From Neolewinella lacunae (GTDB lineage: Bacteria > Bacteroidota > Bacteroidia > Chitinophagales > Saprospiraceae), in the NCBI RefSeq assembly GCF_014349155.1, contig NZ_JACSIT010000152.1, positions 231,009-295,008 of the forward strand: DNA of 64,000 nucleotides, in the 5' to 3' direction. How positions within the stretch are numbered: the stretch's first letter is position 1; every line of letters begins with the position of its first letter. This document shows positions 25,424 to 35,151 of the stretch, one piece after another. A model generated the notes under the pieces. That model had not been told where the DNA came from. It worked only from the letters and a program-made list of their open reading frames with translations, and did no database searches. The position numbers and the translations under genes are program-made.

Positions 25424-26980
25424 ATGGATCAAATCACCATTCTCTGGGCTGATGACGAAATAGACCTCTTCAAACCCCAACTGCTGTTTCTTGAGAAGAA
25501 AGGTTACGCCGTCGTCACCGTCACCAACGGACACGACGCCCTGGAGGAATTGCAGAGCAATGGGGACATCGACATAGTGTTTCTGGACGAATCCATGCCC
25601 GGCCTCACTGGCCTGGAGACCCTGAGCCGCATCCGGGAAAGCAACTCCAACATCCCGGTGGTGATGATCACCAAGAACGAGGCCGAGCACGTCATGGAAG
25701 AGGCCATTGGCAGCCAGATTGCTGGCTACCTCCTCAAGCCCGTTAACCCCATGCAGATCCTGCTGACGCTCAAAACGATCGTCGACGAAAAGCGCCTGGT
25801 GCGGGAAAAAACCAACACCGATTACCAGCAGGATTTTCGCCAGCTGCTGATGCAAATCAACAGTGGCCTCGATAAGGCCGAGTGGGTGGAGGTCTACAAG
25901 AAAATCATCAACTGGGAGATCAAACTGGAAGACAGCCAGAGTGAGCAGATGGGCGAAATCCTGGCCGTCCAGAAAAAGGAGGCCAACGCCGAATTCAGCA
26001 AGTTCATCGACCGCAATTACCTCGACTGGGTCGGTGGCGAAGACGCCCCCATCATGTCCCACAATCTGATGCGGGAGAAAGTATTTCCCTACATCAATAA
26101 GGACCGGCCCACGGTCCTGGTCTTGCTCGATAATATGCGCTACGACCAGTGGAAGGTCATCGAGCCCTACCTCACCCAGCTTTACAAGGTGGAGGAAGAA
26201 GACTACTTCTACAGCATCCTGCCCACCGCCACGCAGTACAGCCGGAACGCCATTTTCGCCGGTATGCTGCCCAGCGACATCGCCAAGCACTACAAAGACT
26301 GGTGGAAAAACGACGCCGAGGAAGGCGGCAAGAACAACCACGAAGCCGACTTGCTCGGCAAACAAATCGAGCGCATCCTGCGGCGCGGAGACATCAAATG
26401 GGAATACACCAAGGTGACGCGCACCAACTTCGCCCGGCAGATGCAAGACCGGGCCCTGGATTTTTTGAACAACGACTTCAGCGTCATCGTCTACAACTTC
26501 ATCGATATGCTGAGCCACGCCCGTACGGAGATGGAAGTGCTCAAGGAGTTGGCCGGCGACGAAAAAGCCTACCGCAGCCTCACCCGCAGCTGGTTTGAAA
26601 ACAGCCCCCTTTGGGCCACCTTACGCAAACTCGCCGAGCGCGACATCCAGCTCATCGTCACTACCGACCACGGCACCATCCGCGTCAATACTCCCAGCCG
26701 GGTCGTCGGAGACCGCGACACGAGCACCAACCTGCGCTACAAGCTCGGCCGTAACCTCAACTACGAAGAAAAAGACGTTTTTGAAGTCCGCGACCCTGCC
26801 AAAGCCATGCTCCCCCGGCCCAACCTCAGCTCCACGTTCATCTTCGCCAAGGAAGACAAGTTCTTCCTCTACCCCAACAACTACAACTATTACAACAACT
26901 ACTACAAGGACACCTTCCAGCACGGCGGCGTCAGCCTGGAAGAGATCATCTGCCCCATCGTTAGGCTGCGTAGCCGGTAG
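25424..26980 (+). CDS. porX: PorX, response regulator with PglZ-like output domain (type IX secretion control)
   Basis: The 518-residue protein opens with a CheY-like receiver: TILWADDEIDLFKPQ gives the acidic pair, IDIVFLDESMPG the phospho-acceptor Asp (about D55), and YLLKPVNP the conserved Lys. A helical linker follows, then a long alkaline-phosphatase-superfamily PglZ domain with VLVLLDNMRYDQWKVIEPY, FIDMLSHART and LIVTTDHGT. This layout is PorX, which with the sensor PorY controls the type IX secretion system and gliding genes. PorY is not in the window. The gene is followed by a composite repeat and then a convergent patatin gene. Confidence 0.95.
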   Translation: MDQITILWADDEIDLFKPQLLFLEKKGYAVVTVTNGHDALEELQSNGDIDIVFLDESMPGLTGLETLSRIRESNSNIPVVMITKNEAEHVMEEAIGSQIAGYLLKPVNPMQILLTLKTIVDEKRLVREKTNTDYQQDFRQLLMQINSGLDKAEWVEVYKKIINWEIKLEDSQSEQMGEILAVQKKEANAEFSKFIDRNYLDWVGGEDAPIMSHNLMREKVFPYINKDRPTVLVLLDNMRYDQWKVIEPYLTQLYKVEEEDYFYSILPTATQYSRNAIFAGMLPSDIAKHYKDWWKNDAEEGGKNNHEADLLGKQIERILRRGDIKWEYTKVTRTNFARQMQDRALDFLNNDFSVIVYNFIDMLSHARTEMEVLKELAGDEKAYRSLTRSWFENSPLWATLRKLAERDIQLIVTTDHGTIRVNTPSRVVGDRDTSTNLRYKLGRNLNYEEKDVFEVRDPAKAMLPRPNLSSTFIFAKEDKFFLYPNNYNYYNNYYKDTFQHGGVSLEEIICPIVRLRSR

Positions 26981-26987
26981 TAGTGGA

Positions 26988-27083
26988 GGGCGCGGCCGCA
27001 GGTGCTCCCCCCCGACCCCCCGAAGGGGGAGTTAGTTGGCCCCCCAACCCCCAAAGGGGGAGAGCAAGGGAAGTCTGGCCCAG
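26988..27083 (+). repeat. Composite C/G-rich hairpin element with 16-mer (copy 3)
   Basis: The exact 16-mer is at 26990-27005, 9 bases past the porX stop, followed by a C-rich run, CCCCCCGAAGGGGG, TTGGCCCCCCAA, CCCCCAAAGGGGG and GAGAGCAAGGGAAG. It lies between porX and the convergent patatin gene and may act as a terminator. Confidence 0.85.
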
Positions 27084-27089
27084 CCGGGC

Positions 27090-29339
27090 TTATTGGAGCA
27101 TCCTGACGAGGCGGTCCATTTCAACCTGGACGGCTGGGTCCTGGCTGGCCCGCAGCACCTGCCGGCGTTCCTGCTCGGTGAGGTGGAAGGATACGGAGGT
27201 CCGCAGCGGGTCGTCCGCCGCCGGCTGGTAGTTGAAGCGGTAGAGGTGGAAATTCTCTGGTCCCAGGGTAGCGGCGAGCTGCCCCAGCAGGACTTCCTGG
27301 TCCAGAATCTGGACGCTGAGGATATTGCCCGCCACCCCCACTGGCCGAAACAGGCTGGAGACCACGCCCCGATTGTCTGCGGCCTCGGGTTCGGGTTCCC
27401 GTTCGCGGAAGGCACTGATCTGCACGATGTGGACCCCCGAGGTATTTTCCAAAATCCAATCCCGGAAGACGGATACGAAGCGGACCGCCGAGGTGATGCC
27501 GTAGTTATCGCGGTAGCCTGCGTCCATCAGGCGGATTACGGGCGTGGTGGGCAGCCGGACGAGCGGCAATACGTAGGGATAGGTGGCATTCATGCGCAAC
27601 GCCGTGATGAAGCGGAGGCTATCGGCGTCTTGCCCGGCCAGCAGCCAGCGGAAATCTACCATATCGGGCATCAAGGCCAGGTTGCCCCGCGTTGCCGCCT
27701 CCGACGCCGTCATGTACGTAACACCCTGCGGGGAAATAACCATCCTGCGGCCATCGTCGACAATGCTGGGGGTGACAAAAAGCAGGGGGATGCGGGCCGT
27801 CCGTTCCGGCTCCCGGTAGGTCCAGATCGCTTTATCCAGCGTGTGGTCGGTATTGATGGCCAACTCCCGTTCGAAGCCGTAGGCCCGGTCGCGGCGGTAG
27901 CTTTTTCCGCCCACCGTAACCCGGGCCAGCGGCAGGAAAACGTCGTTGCTGACGATGGAAAAGGCTACGGGGTTGAGCAGGTCCCGGCTGATGCGATCCA
28001 GGCGGAAAACGTCGTTTTCCCGAAAGTTAGGGTCGCTCAGGTAAGCTTCCCGCAGGTAGGCCAGCCCGATTTGCCCGCCGCTGGCACCGGTCATCAGGGC
28101 GGTATGGTGCAGAAACGCTCCGTCGCTGCACCCTTCGATGGTTTGGGCGATGTGCGTGGCCCACAGCGCTGCCGTCAGGCCTCCCCCGGAGGCGCATACG
28201 ATGACCAAAGGCGGGCGTTCCTCGTTTTGCTTTGCCTTCCAGTTTTCCAGAATGGCGGTTGTAGCGGCAATGTCCTCGGCCAGCTTAGGGCTACCGTAAA
28301 GGCCCTGCAAGCGATCTTCGGAGTACGCCGCCGTCAGGTTGTAATCCAAGCCATACGCCTGGTTGCCCAGCTGAAACCAGGGGGCGCTGGTCAGGACATT
28401 TATCGCCACCAACGACAACAGCAGCAGCGTCACCCGCCATTCCGAAAACCAGTAACTCACCGCCCCGATAAAGGCAATTACCAGACTCAGCATCACCAAA
28501 AAGCTGGCCCCCGCCGGAATTTGGAAAAGGGGGCGATCAATCAAAAGGCCCAGCCCCGCCAACAACAATGCGGTAATCACCTGAAGCAGGATGGCGTTAA
28601 GGTGGTTCTGCCGGAAAATGCCCTGCAATACGGAAGATTCGTAATGGGCCACGGAACGCACCAGGCGGGTTTTCAGCCCTTCGTTGAGGTAGGTGCGCAC
28701 CCGGTAGGGGTTGTCGTACAGCCGGGTCAGGACGGGAGCCAGCGCCTGGGCCCGGTAGGGGCGATGACCCTGGGCCGAGGCCGTACCTTCACCGGGGCCC
28801 ATATTCGGAGGTCGCTCCCGGTGCCGCGGGCGATAGTAGCTGATGTCCCGGTTGGTCAGGTTGAAGTAAAGCGCGTAGAGAAACAAACTGATCACGACGC
28901 CCAGGGCCAGGCCGCTCAGGCTTTCCAGCAGAATCCAGGAGTCGGTGTCCAGTCGGAAAAACCGCACCAACAAGCCAAAGTAAAAGAACAGGACGCCCAG
29001 CGGCAGGAGGGCATTGTTGATGCAAAATTTGAAAAAGGGCCGCGAAAGGCTGGCCAGGAAATTGAAATAGCCGCCGATGAGAAGGTAAGTACTCAGGTTC
29101 CAGGTCATTGCAAAAAAACCGTAGGCAATCCCCACAATCAGGAAAGACCAAAAATCCGTCCGGTTCAAATACTCGGGGTCCAGGAAAAGGTACTGCAAAC
29201 CCAGCTGGGGGCCCACCAGGCCGCTCATCATCAATAAAAGCAGCGCCCAAACCACCAGCAACAGGAAATTGCTCCGCAGGTGCAACAACAGTAACTGCAC
29301 GGAGAATGACCTGAGGATGTTTTGTAGCAAATCGACCAT
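27090..29339 (-). CDS. Membrane-anchored patatin-like acyl hydrolase
   Basis: The 749-residue protein has an N-terminal membrane region of about 350 residues with four to five helices at residues 15-150 and three more around 250-330. A patatin-like catalytic region follows. ASGGGLTAALWATHIA is the oxyanion GGG motif, LMTGASGGQIGLAYL holds the nucleophile in GASGG, and MDAGYRDNYG the Asp of the dyad (DA instead of the usual DG). Patatins hydrolyse lipids. I took the ATG at 29337-29339; a TTG lies three codons earlier. It is convergent with porX. The substrate is unknown. Confidence 0.85.
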   Translation of the reverse strand: MVDLLQNILRSFSVQLLLLHLRSNFLLLVVWALLLLMMSGLVGPQLGLQYLFLDPEYLNRTDFWSFLIVGIAYGFFAMTWNLSTYLLIGGYFNFLASLSRPFFKFCINNALLPLGVLFFYFGLLVRFFRLDTDSWILLESLSGLALGVVISLFLYALYFNLTNRDISYYRPRHRERPPNMGPGEGTASAQGHRPYRAQALAPVLTRLYDNPYRVRTYLNEGLKTRLVRSVAHYESSVLQGIFRQNHLNAILLQVITALLLAGLGLLIDRPLFQIPAGASFLVMLSLVIAFIGAVSYWFSEWRVTLLLLSLVAINVLTSAPWFQLGNQAYGLDYNLTAAYSEDRLQGLYGSPKLAEDIAATTAILENWKAKQNEERPPLVIVCASGGGLTAALWATHIAQTIEGCSDGAFLHHTALMTGASGGQIGLAYLREAYLSDPNFRENDVFRLDRISRDLLNPVAFSIVSNDVFLPLARVTVGGKSYRRDRAYGFERELAINTDHTLDKAIWTYREPERTARIPLLFVTPSIVDDGRRMVISPQGVTYMTASEAATRGNLALMPDMVDFRWLLAGQDADSLRFITALRMNATYPYVLPLVRLPTTPVIRLMDAGYRDNYGITSAVRFVSVFRDWILENTSGVHIVQISAFREREPEPEAADNRGVVSSLFRPVGVAGNILSVQILDQEVLLGQLAATLGPENFHLYRFNYQPAADDPLRTSVSFHLTEQERRQVLRASQDPAVQVEMDRLVRMLQ

Positions 29340-29688
29340 GAATCCCAAAGCTACGCACTAGCCAGCAGTTGGAATTTGGCGATTTGGCAAAATTTCCTCG
29401 TTAAATCGGGCCACAAAGTGCAATCCTTTCCGCATCTCTGAAGTTGAAAACCTAAGGCACTGCGCTTTATACCGTTTTACCCCCACCAAAAGAATCCCGC
29501 CATGCATCTCCTCGGACTCACTTCTAAGTACGCCCGGATCGGCCTTTACGCGGGCGTGCTGGTTTTTTTCCTTGGCCAGGCCCTGGAAGACCACGATGCC
29601 CCCCCTGCCCCCCGGCCATCTATTCATGCCCAACCTTATCATTCAGCCACCATAGTTCCCCCAACCCCGGAAGAGGCTTTACCTGATG
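29340..29688. other. Intergenic region with a possible small gene
   Basis: The left part, next to the patatin gene, probably holds its promoter. The only reading frame of note is the small one at 29502-29741, listed separately. No repeat of the window families is seen. Confidence 0.4.
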
Positions 29689-29741
29689 CTATAGTTGAAA
29701 AAACAGGGGCACCAACAAGGTTGTCACCACCCAGCAGATGA
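29502..29741 (+). CDS. Possible small membrane protein
   Basis: A 79-residue frame with one hydrophobic stretch (IGLYAGVLVFFLGQAL, about residues 12-27) and a Pro-rich tail. Codon use in the first half looks like that of neighbours, but the last 53 bases overlap the 3' end of the convergent SLC13 permease gene, and nothing is recognised. It may be a real small gene or chance. Confidence 0.35.
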   Translation: MHLLGLTSKYARIGLYAGVLVFFLGQALEDHDAPPAPRPSIHAQPYHSATIVPPTPEEALPDAIVEKTGAPTRLSPPSR

Positions 29742-31506
29742 GGTTCAGCGGAGCGCCAACGCGGGTAAAGTCGGTAAAACGGTAGCGTCCCGCGCCGTAC
29801 ACCATGGCGTTGGTTTGGTAGCCTACGGGCGTCATGAAGCTGGCCGAGGCGGCAATGGTGACCGTTACGAGAAGAGGCATCGGGTCCACCCCCAGCTGTT
29901 GAGCCGCAGCAATGGCCACCGGCGCCAACAGGGCGGCTGTGGCGTTGTTGCTCATTACTTCCGTCAAAAGGTTAGTAACCAGGTAGAGGGCGGCAATCAA
30001 AGCGTAGGTGCCCCACTGGCTCACTACGCCGGTTAGCAGGCTGGCGACCTGGGTATCCAGCCCGCTGTTGCTCATCGCCCGCCCGAGGCTGAGGGCACCC
30101 GCCAGCAGGAAGATGATTTTCCAGTCAATGGCTTCGTAGGCTTCCTTCATCGTCAGCGTCCGGCCCAAGACGAGCAAGCATACGCCCCCCAAAGCCGCAA
30201 TGCTGATGGGGGTAATGCCCGCCGTAGCCAGCACGATGAGCCCGACGATGGTGGCCAGCACGAAGTAAAAACGCGTCCGCTTAAAATCACTGATGGTGTC
30301 GCTCGAGAGCAGAATGAAAGGACTGTCCTGGCGCTGCTCAATACGCTGGAGCTCAGTCAGGTAATGGCTCTTGATTTCGGCCAGGATGACGTCGCCCGCC
30401 TTCAGGGGCAACTGGTAGAGGTTTTCGTGCAGCGTCTCTTCCCGGTGGCGTACGGCCAGGGGGACGGCCCGGAAGCTGCGCCGGAAGTCCACCTGCCGGA
30501 GGGTCTTGCCAACGAACTCGGAATTGGGCGTTACCACCATTTCTACCAGGCTGGAATTGTCCCGCTCTAATCCCGTACCCATAACCCGCACGCTGCCCGA
30601 GTGATCGACCAGGCGGACCCAATCCTTCAGGCTTTTGATTTTTTCCCGGTCGCAACGGACCTTAAGGGTATCATCGGCCGCCAGCCGGAAGTCGCCCGGG
30701 GGCAGGGTAAATCGATCGCTGCCCCGGCGCACTTCAATGATGTCCATGTCCAGCTCCCGTACGATGGGAGAATCCATGATGCGCACGCCCGCCAACTTGG
30801 GATTGTCAAGGATGACAATTTCCGCCAGGTAATCGTGCAGGGCGAATTGTTCGGCCAGACTGACGTCCTCATCCCGGTCTGGCAACAGCCGTCCGCCCAG
30901 GTAAGTCAGGTACAGTACCCCGAGCACCAGCAGGCTGAGCCCCACCGGAGCAAGGGTAAATACCGAAAAGCCGGGCAGGCCTTTCGATTCGGCAATTCCA
31001 CTGACGAGGATATTGGTGGAAGTGCCGATCAGCGTACACATCCCGCCCAGGATGCTGGCGTAGGAAAGGGGGATCAGCAATTTCGAAGGCTTAATCTTCG
31101 CCGAAGCCGCAATCCGTCCCACGATGGGAATGAAGACCGCCACCACTGGCGTATTGTTGATGAACGCCGAAACGGAAGCCACCACCAGAATGAGGAGCAT
31201 CGTCGCTTGTTTGGGGCGCCGGCGAAAGCGCTCCGCCATCGACCCCGCCAGCAGTTGCAATGCGCCCGTTTTCAGCAACGCCGCCGAGAGCACAAACATG
31301 AAGGCAACCGTCAGCGTAGCCCCGTTGCTGAAACCCTCCAGGCCTTCTTCCGGGCTGATTACTCCGGTGGCCACCAGCGTCACCAGAATGAGCATAGCAA
31401 TCAGATCCACCGTCAGCCACTCCGTAACGAAGAGCAGCACGGCAGCCAATGCAACGAATAAAGTGATGGTGGCAGTTGACAAGTGAAGGGGGGTATTACC
31501 GGCCAT
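29689..31506 (-). CDS. SLC13-family anion permease with TrkA-C domains
   Basis: The 605-residue protein is of the DASS/SLC13 type: about 11 membrane helices in two halves with the hairpin motif SVSAFINNTPVVAVFIPI in the first half and EVMSNNATAALLAPVAI in the second. Between the halves lie two soluble regulator domains (LAGVRIMDSPIVRELDM and EFVGKTLRQVDF) of the TrkA-C/RCK-C type. The family carries sulfate, dicarboxylates or similar anions with sodium. The start was placed at MAGNTP (31504-31506). Confidence 0.9.
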   Translation of the reverse strand: MAGNTPLHLSTATITLFVALAAVLLFVTEWLTVDLIAMLILVTLVATGVISPEEGLEGFSNGATLTVAFMFVLSAALLKTGALQLLAGSMAERFRRRPKQATMLLILVVASVSAFINNTPVVAVFIPIVGRIAASAKIKPSKLLIPLSYASILGGMCTLIGTSTNILVSGIAESKGLPGFSVFTLAPVGLSLLVLGVLYLTYLGGRLLPDRDEDVSLAEQFALHDYLAEIVILDNPKLAGVRIMDSPIVRELDMDIIEVRRGSDRFTLPPGDFRLAADDTLKVRCDREKIKSLKDWVRLVDHSGSVRVMGTGLERDNSSLVEMVVTPNSEFVGKTLRQVDFRRSFRAVPLAVRHREETLHENLYQLPLKAGDVILAEIKSHYLTELQRIEQRQDSPFILLSSDTISDFKRTRFYFVLATIVGLIVLATAGITPISIAALGGVCLLVLGRTLTMKEAYEAIDWKIIFLLAGALSLGRAMSNSGLDTQVASLLTGVVSQWGTYALIAALYLVTNLLTEVMSNNATAALLAPVAIAAAQQLGVDPMPLLVTVTIAASASFMTPVGYQTNAMVYGAGRYRFTDFTRVGAPLNLICWVVTTLLVPLFFQL

Positions 31507-31644
31507 CCCTCGGCGGGCGGAAGCGCACTCCGTCTCAGCGCCAGCCCCGGGAGGCAGGCCCAGACACGGGCGCAACGCCAAAGATAAAAGCGGTGCCAGC
31601 TATTCCTAGCAATTCAGCAAAACAAAGCCAGGAAGTAAAACAGG

Positions 31645-31660
31645 GCGCGGCCGCAGGTGC
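31645..31660 (+). repeat. Dispersed 16-mer repeat GCGCGGCCGCAGGTGC
   Basis: Exact copy between two minus-strand genes, oriented against them. A GGAGCCAGGCCAGGCCAG tail follows, like the end of composite copy 2. Confidence 0.85.
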
Positions 31661-31708
31661 TGCGAACGTTGAAGGAGCCAGGCCAGGCCAGCCCGCTGCT
31701 CCACAAGC

Positions 31709-33511
31709 CTACTGCACCGCATCCCCCCGCAATTCCCGGTATTTCTTGCGGGCTTCGACGGCAAGAATGCTTCCGCTGTAGTCGATGAAAAGCGTCTCGT
31801 ACAACTCCTGGGCCTTGGCCAGGTCGCCGAGTTGTTTTTCGTAGAGACCCGCTAAGGCAAAAAGGCTGTTGTCCAGGCGAATGCTTTCCGGGAAGCCGTC
31901 GATCAGGCTCTGGTAGGCCGTCGCTGCATCCTGGTAGCGCCGCAGCTTCTGGTAGATATTGGCCTTCAGGTAAATGATGTCGTCTTCCAGGTCGTGGCCG
32001 GGGAAATCTCTTTTCAATCCATCCAGGGTGTTGAACGCTTCGTCGAAACGGTTTTGGAACACCAGCAACTCCGCGTCGGCGTAAGTTTGCAGGGCCCGGG
32101 CGCTGGTGTCGAGCCCCAGGTTATCGAGGATGAACACGGAAAGATCCAGCGCATCGTTGGCAATGAGGCGGGAAGTAGAGGCTTTGAGAACGTCAAACTG
32201 AGACTGTGCCCATTCAAAGTCTCCCCGGAAATAACTCAGGCGGGCGTTGCGGAAGCGCGCTTCGTGGCCGAGGAGGTCTTCCTTAAATTTTTTGTCCACC
32301 TGGGAGTAGAGGAGGGTAGATTCCCATTCTTCGCCCTGCATGAGGTAGAAGTCGGCCAGCGAAAGCTTGGCGGTAGCCTGGGTTTTGTCCTGAATGCCTG
32401 GCGTTTCCACTACGGTGGTGAGGATGGAGATGGCCCGGTCGAGGTCATTGAGAAAGAGGGCTTCCAGTTCGGCCAGCTGGATAGCAATGCCTGCGGAGGC
32501 CGGGTTGATGCCAAACTCGTCGAGAAAATCGGTGTAGGCCGTTTCCAGGATGCGGAGGTCTTGCTCGGTGTAATCGTACCCGTCCGTGATGGCCCGCCGC
32601 CGGGTAAGGAGGCCTTCGCGCTTGGCTTCCAGGTAGAGGGGGCTGGCCGTGCCTTTGGTGTCGGTAATGTAATCGAAGGAACTGATGGCCGTTTCGTAAT
32701 CGCGGGCGTTGGCGGCCATTTGCCCGATGCGGAAGACCCGTTCGCCGGATTCGTCGAGGCGCTTATCCAGGGCGCGGGCCTGGCGAAGGGCCGATTTGTA
32801 GTCCTTGAGTTGGATGAAGACCCAGGCCAGCATTTCGGGGTAGCTTGTATCGTTGGGGTTACCTTCCTGGATCCTGGTGTAGAGTTGTTTCTGGGCCTCG
32901 AGCAGTCCTTCTTTATCGAGGTAGCGCTGAAAGTAGGTCTCCACCTGTTGCTGCCGTTTGGGCTCAGCGGCCAGTGCGTCCAGGTAGTTGCTGATCATGG
33001 GTTCGTTTTCCCCCTTGCGCCGGTAGAGGTCGCCCAGGTTGTAACTGAAGAGGCCCTTATTTTTGAGCAGGGTACTCCCTTTTTCGTAAGCGGCGATGGC
33101 GAAATCGTACTTCGTCATCCCGATGAAGGCATTGGCCAACTGGGTGATGCGGAATTGGTCGGCCGGCAATTCCTCGATGGCCTTGGCGTACTGTTTTTTG
33201 GCGCCTTCTTCGTCAAATTTTTCCTCCAGCAGCTGCCCGTACTTTACGTACAGGGCCACTTCCTCGGGCTGTTGCCGCAATTGCCGTTTGAGGGCCGCCT
33301 CGGCTTCGTCAAAGCGTTGAAGCTGAAGGAGGCTGGTGACGTAACGATCAAAGTAAAAGCTGTTCTCGGGCCGCTCTTTGAAGAGTTGTAAGTAGAGGTC
33401 GGCAGACTTTTCGTATTCGCCGTCCAGAAAGTATTGCTGGGCCAGCTGTTGGTTTTGGGCGGCGAGGGGAAGCAGAGCGGCCAGCAGAGCGAAAAGAAAG
33501 AGCAGGCGCAT
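31709..33511 (-). CDS. Exported tetratricopeptide repeat protein
   Basis: The 600-residue protein has a signal peptide (LLFLFALLAALLPLAAQ) and then many degenerate TPR units through its length, for example QQYFLDGEYEKSADLYLQLF, DEAEAALKRQL and LYEKQLGDLAKAQELYETLF near the C-terminus. Such periplasmic TPR proteins act as assembly scaffolds. No catalytic motif is seen. The start was placed at MRLLFLF (33509-33511). It lies downstream of tonB with the repeat at 33634 between them. Confidence 0.88.
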   Translation of the reverse strand: MRLLFLFALLAALLPLAAQNQQLAQQYFLDGEYEKSADLYLQLFKERPENSFYFDRYVTSLLQLQRFDEAEAALKRQLRQQPEEVALYVKYGQLLEEKFDEEGAKKQYAKAIEELPADQFRITQLANAFIGMTKYDFAIAAYEKGSTLLKNKGLFSYNLGDLYRRKGENEPMISNYLDALAAEPKRQQQVETYFQRYLDKEGLLEAQKQLYTRIQEGNPNDTSYPEMLAWVFIQLKDYKSALRQARALDKRLDESGERVFRIGQMAANARDYETAISSFDYITDTKGTASPLYLEAKREGLLTRRRAITDGYDYTEQDLRILETAYTDFLDEFGINPASAGIAIQLAELEALFLNDLDRAISILTTVVETPGIQDKTQATAKLSLADFYLMQGEEWESTLLYSQVDKKFKEDLLGHEARFRNARLSYFRGDFEWAQSQFDVLKASTSRLIANDALDLSVFILDNLGLDTSARALQTYADAELLVFQNRFDEAFNTLDGLKRDFPGHDLEDDIIYLKANIYQKLRRYQDAATAYQSLIDGFPESIRLDNSLFALAGLYEKQLGDLAKAQELYETLFIDYSGSILAVEARKKYRELRGDAVQ

Positions 33512-33633
33512 AAGGCGGTTCGTTGGGGAAGGAGTAATTAGACGGAATCCGATAGGTAAAGCTAACGCTTTTCGGGGGCTTTTAGGTGTAGTCCGTGCGG
33601 GTCCGTTCGGGCATTGCCCCGGTCTTTCCCCTG

Positions 33634-33649
33634 GCACCTGCGGCCGCGC
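33634..33649 (-). repeat. Dispersed 16-mer repeat GCGCGGCCGCAGGTGC
   Basis: Exact copy downstream of tonB, same orientation as that gene, followed by the purine tail CAGGGGAAAGACC. Confidence 0.85.
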
Positions 33650-33753
33650 CCCCGGAAAACGGCGCTCCGCACCCCACCGGGTCGCCCCGGAATGCGAAAG
33701 CCGACGCTCCGGGGAAGGAACGTCGGCTTTCGTACGGTGCGTGGAGCAAAGGA

Positions 33754-34680
33754 TTACTCGAGCTTGAACTTCACGGGCAGGTTAAACTGTACGCGAACGC
33801 TGCGTCCGCCTTGCTTACCTGGGGTCCATTTCAGGCCCTTTTCATTCATCATTTCCACTACGCGGAGGGCTTCTTCACCGGTCTTTGCACCGGGGTTGCG
33901 CACTACTTTAGCATCGGTTACCGTACCGTCTTTCTCGACGACGAAGGAAACCACGGCCATCCCCTCTACGCCGTTTTCACGGGCAATGGCGGGGTACTTG
34001 ATGTTGCCGTAGATGAATTCCAGCATCTTCTTATCGGCGCAGGCTTTGCGGTCTGCGTAGCTGCTGATGTCTTCACAACCGGGGAACAAAGGCATTTGCT
34101 CTACGACTTTGAAGATCTCGTCAACTTTCGGCGCGGGTGGTGGTGGCGGAGGAGGTGGGGGTGGTGGCGCCTTCTCCACTTTTACTTCGGGAGGGGCTTC
34201 CATTACCGTATTCTCATCAACGGAAGTATCTTCAAATTCCGGTGGATCTTCTTCAATCAATTCATCTTCCGGAACCTCTTCAATCACCGGAGGGGGTGGG
34301 GGGGGAGGGGGTGGGGGTGGTTCCGCCGTACGGGGTGGCTCCATCTCGATTTCTTCGTCGAGGTCGAGGGCACCGTCGGGGATATAAATTTCCTTCGAGT
34401 ACTGCGTCCAGCCGAAGGCGAGGAGCGAAAGGCCCACCGCGAGCGCCAGCCCGAAGTTGAAGAAGGTAGAGCTCAGCCCGAAAACGTCCAACGGTTCGTA
34501 CTTCGCCCGGTTGGCGATGTAAGACTTGTTGGCGTCATCGGCTGCCCGGTACTCACCCTGCAGTGCCTTCTCCGAACGCTTATTGTAAACCGATCTCATG
34601 AAATAGACCAGCCCGATAAGCCCTGCGAAGATGAGGACGAGAATGATTCCCAGGGTACCTCCGGAGTATGAGATATCCAT
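33754..34680 (-). CDS. TonB-family energy transducer
   Basis: The 308-residue protein has a hydrophobic helix at about residues 10-28 and a second at about 76-92, then a periplasmic part with two runs of about eleven prolines flanked by Glu-rich stretches, and a C-terminal TonB domain (YPAIARENGVEGMAVVSFVV, GLKWTPGKQGGRSV). It couples the proton motive force to TonB-dependent outer-membrane receptors. The presence of two N-terminal helices is a variant seen in Bacteroidota. It lies in the same direction as vanZ and gcvH. Confidence 0.93.
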   Translation of the reverse strand: MDISYSGGTLGIILVLIFAGLIGLVYFMRSVYNKRSEKALQGEYRAADDANKSYIANRAKYEPLDVFGLSSTFFNFGLALAVGLSLLAFGWTQYSKEIYIPDGALDLDEEIEMEPPRTAEPPPPPPPPPPPVIEEVPEDELIEEDPPEFEDTSVDENTVMEAPPEVKVEKAPPPPPPPPPPPAPKVDEIFKVVEQMPLFPGCEDISSYADRKACADKKMLEFIYGNIKYPAIARENGVEGMAVVSFVVEKDGTVTDAKVVRNPGAKTGEEALRVVEMMNEKGLKWTPGKQGGRSVRVQFNLPVKFKLE

Positions 34681-34699
34681 GACAATTGGGTTTAAAAAG

Positions 34700-35146
34700 T
34701 TAATTGTTGTCTTCCACCGGAGTGGAAGGTGAAGTAGTGATTCGTTGTAAGACCAGGTAGCAGATGCCCCCGAAGGCGGCCCCCAGGAGGTTGGCGACCA
34801 TGTCTACGGGGTCAAAACTACGGCCGGCCGTCACCGTGCCTTGCAGTACTTCCATCAGGCCTCCGAAAGTGCCGGCAAGACCGATGGCCGCAATTAGGCC
34901 CCACAACTTACGGCGTTCCGTGAAGATGGCCGACAATAATAGGGCAAAAATGGCGTAAACGCCAAAATGCGCAATCTTATCGGGGGAAAAAAGCAGGTTC
35001 CAATCGGGAACCACCGGCAGGGCGGCTCCGGGGAGCAAGCTGATCACGAGTACGAAACAGGCGTAGGCTGCGGCCGCAAACCGTTGTATGCGGCGGGTTT
35101 GGGGGGAAGATGCCTCCCGCTTTTGCTTTGGTGGGTGGCCGGGCAA
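34700..35146 (-). CDS. VanZ-like membrane protein
   Basis: The 148-residue protein has four membrane helices and the VanZ signature: LLPGAALP, DKIAHFGVYAIFALLL and the acidic SFDPVDMVANLLGAAFG. VanZ-like proteins are of unclear biochemical function. No ATG is available before the first helix; the best start is TTG at 35144-35146, five bases after the gcvH stop. That spacing suggests co-transcription with gcvH and tonB. Confidence 0.85.
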   Translation of the reverse strand: MPGHPPKQKREASSPQTRRIQRFAAAAYACFVLVISLLPGAALPVVPDWNLLFSPDKIAHFGVYAIFALLLSAIFTERRKLWGLIAAIGLAGTFGGLMEVLQGTVTAGRSFDPVDMVANLLGAAFGGICYLVLQRITTSPSTPVEDNN

Positions 35147-35151
35147 AAAAA

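Noticed and set aside
29502..29741. Confident small gene
   Set aside because: Kept only as a low-confidence feature, since it overlaps the permease 3' end and has no homologue I can name.
35068..35080. CTGCGGCCGCA in vanZ
   Set aside because: It shares only the NotI core and lacks the flanks, so it is a chance GC-rich match.
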